Assembly (NCBI RefSeq): GCF_000406965.1
Contig: NZ_KE136359.1
Coordinates: 1-51,111, forward strand
Reading direction: 5' to 3'
Source of the DNA: Enterococcus avium ATCC 14025
GTDB lineage: Bacteria; Bacillota; Bacilli; Lactobacillales; Enterococcaceae
DNA length: 51,111 nt
Position numbers and translations under genes: made by a program. Shown piece after piece: positions 50,856 through 51,111 of this stretch. The notes under the pieces are model-generated. The model had not been told where the DNA came from. It searched no databases and saw only the letters and a list, made by a program, of their open reading frames with translations. How positions within the stretch are numbered: the stretch's first letter is position 1; every line of letters starts with the position of its first letter.

Positions 50856-51111
50856 TGGACGTTTATACCCTCTTTGAATTTCTATCGATTCATTTTCAAA
50901 TCATCCATTTTCAAAACAAAAAGAAAAAATTTGTTAAATGGTTTAGTAGTGTATTTACAAATGATTCGATAACTCAAAAAAGTCCTAATTTTTTTTATCG
51001 AGATGAGTCAACAAAGACAATTGTTGTGAATATTACTACTCCAGAATGGAGCATATTTGGAGATCGTTTTCAGACACAAAAAAATAGAGAAAGATATTTG
51101 AAGAAGTTAGG
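50855..51111 (+). CDS. Unidentified protein, N-terminal part (3' truncated by window edge)
   Basis: ATG 50855 overlaps the SIS-gene stop by one base (TAATG), a sign of translational coupling within the PTS-3 operon. The frame stays open to the window end (85 codons), beginning MDVYTLFEFLSIHFQIIHFQ. Basic, Phe-rich, no motif recognised. Operon position suggests a role in use of the PTS-3 substrate. Confidence 0.6.
   Translation, partial: MDVYTLFEFLSIHFQIIHFQNKKKKFVKWFSSVFTNDSITQKSPNFFYRDESTKTIVVNITTPEWSIFGDRFQTQKNRERYLKKL

Noticed and set aside
1-51111. CRISPR array, tRNA, rRNA or classic riboswitch
   Set aside because: No regularly spaced repeats, no cloverleaf or rRNA-like stretches and no conserved riboswitch core were seen by eye. 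Faint cases could be missed without a covariance search.
1-51111. Integrase, relaxase, oriT or attachment sites of the conjugative element
   Set aside because: None could be supported in the window; they probably lie upstream of position 1 or elsewhere.

Overview
The window looks like a low-GC Gram-positive genome, most likely Enterococcus or a close relative. The pointers are strong AGGAGG ribosome sites, LPxTG proteins with a class A sortase, a Tcp-type (Tn916/pCW3-like) conjugation module, CcpA cre sites and several mannose-family PTS operons, one behind a sigma-54 promoter. This assignment is inference from gene content; no rRNA, tRNA or other taxonomic marker is present.
Layout. (1) 1-10185: left half of a Gram-positive conjugation module: a large VaFE/Cna-B LPxTG protein, sortase, a 36-aa DUF3789-like peptide, a glucosaminidase/M23 hydrolase, three unidentified small proteins, a Pro-Glu repeat LPxTG protein, then tcpC-, tcpD- and tcpE-like genes. 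(2) 10186-15326: a sugar cassette with its own promoter: DeoR regulator, galactitol-type PTS IIA/IIB/IIC, a small membrane protein, a PfkB kinase and a class II (fuculose-phosphate type) aldolase. (3) 15396-17950: a decayed IS5-family transposase split by an apparently intact IS3-family element. (4) 18050-26280: the conjugation module resumes with the VirB4/TcpF-like ATPase, a lipoprotein, an EF1877/CD3337-like polytopic membrane protein, two inserted HTH regulators and a CwlT-like bifunctional hydrolase. (5) 26281-30310: degraded DNA, a PIN-like (DUF4935-type) protein, a membrane-anchored coiled-coil protein and two IS256-family relics. (6) 30470-51111: three consecutive mannose-family PTS loci. 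PTS-1 has a divergent RpiR regulator, IIB-IIC-IID and an M20 amidohydrolase. PTS-2 has a LevR-like sigma-54 activator, a canonical -24/-12 promoter, IIB-IIC-IID, YitT, IIA, a 2-hydroxyacid dehydrogenase, mannonate dehydratase, KDPG aldolase and a carboxylesterase. PTS-3 has an orphan UTRA-like protein, a GntR regulator, IIA-IIB-IIC-IID, a SIS-domain deglycase-like protein and a partial gene.
How they fit together. The Tcp-like proteins would form the mating channel, the two cell-wall hydrolases would open peptidoglycan, and the sortase would anchor the surface proteins. The sugar cassette separates tcpE from tcpF, which are adjacent in related systems, so it looks like acquired metabolic cargo. 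The most interesting candidate system is PTS-2. It combines PTS import with mannonate dehydratase and KDPG aldolase but has no ketodeoxygluconate kinase. This suggests a kinase-free Entner-Doudoroff branch in which the PTS supplies the phosphate, possibly after an esterase releases the sugar acid. No integrase, relaxase, oriT or attachment site was seen, so the ends of the mobile element, and whether the PTS block belongs to it, cannot be decided here.
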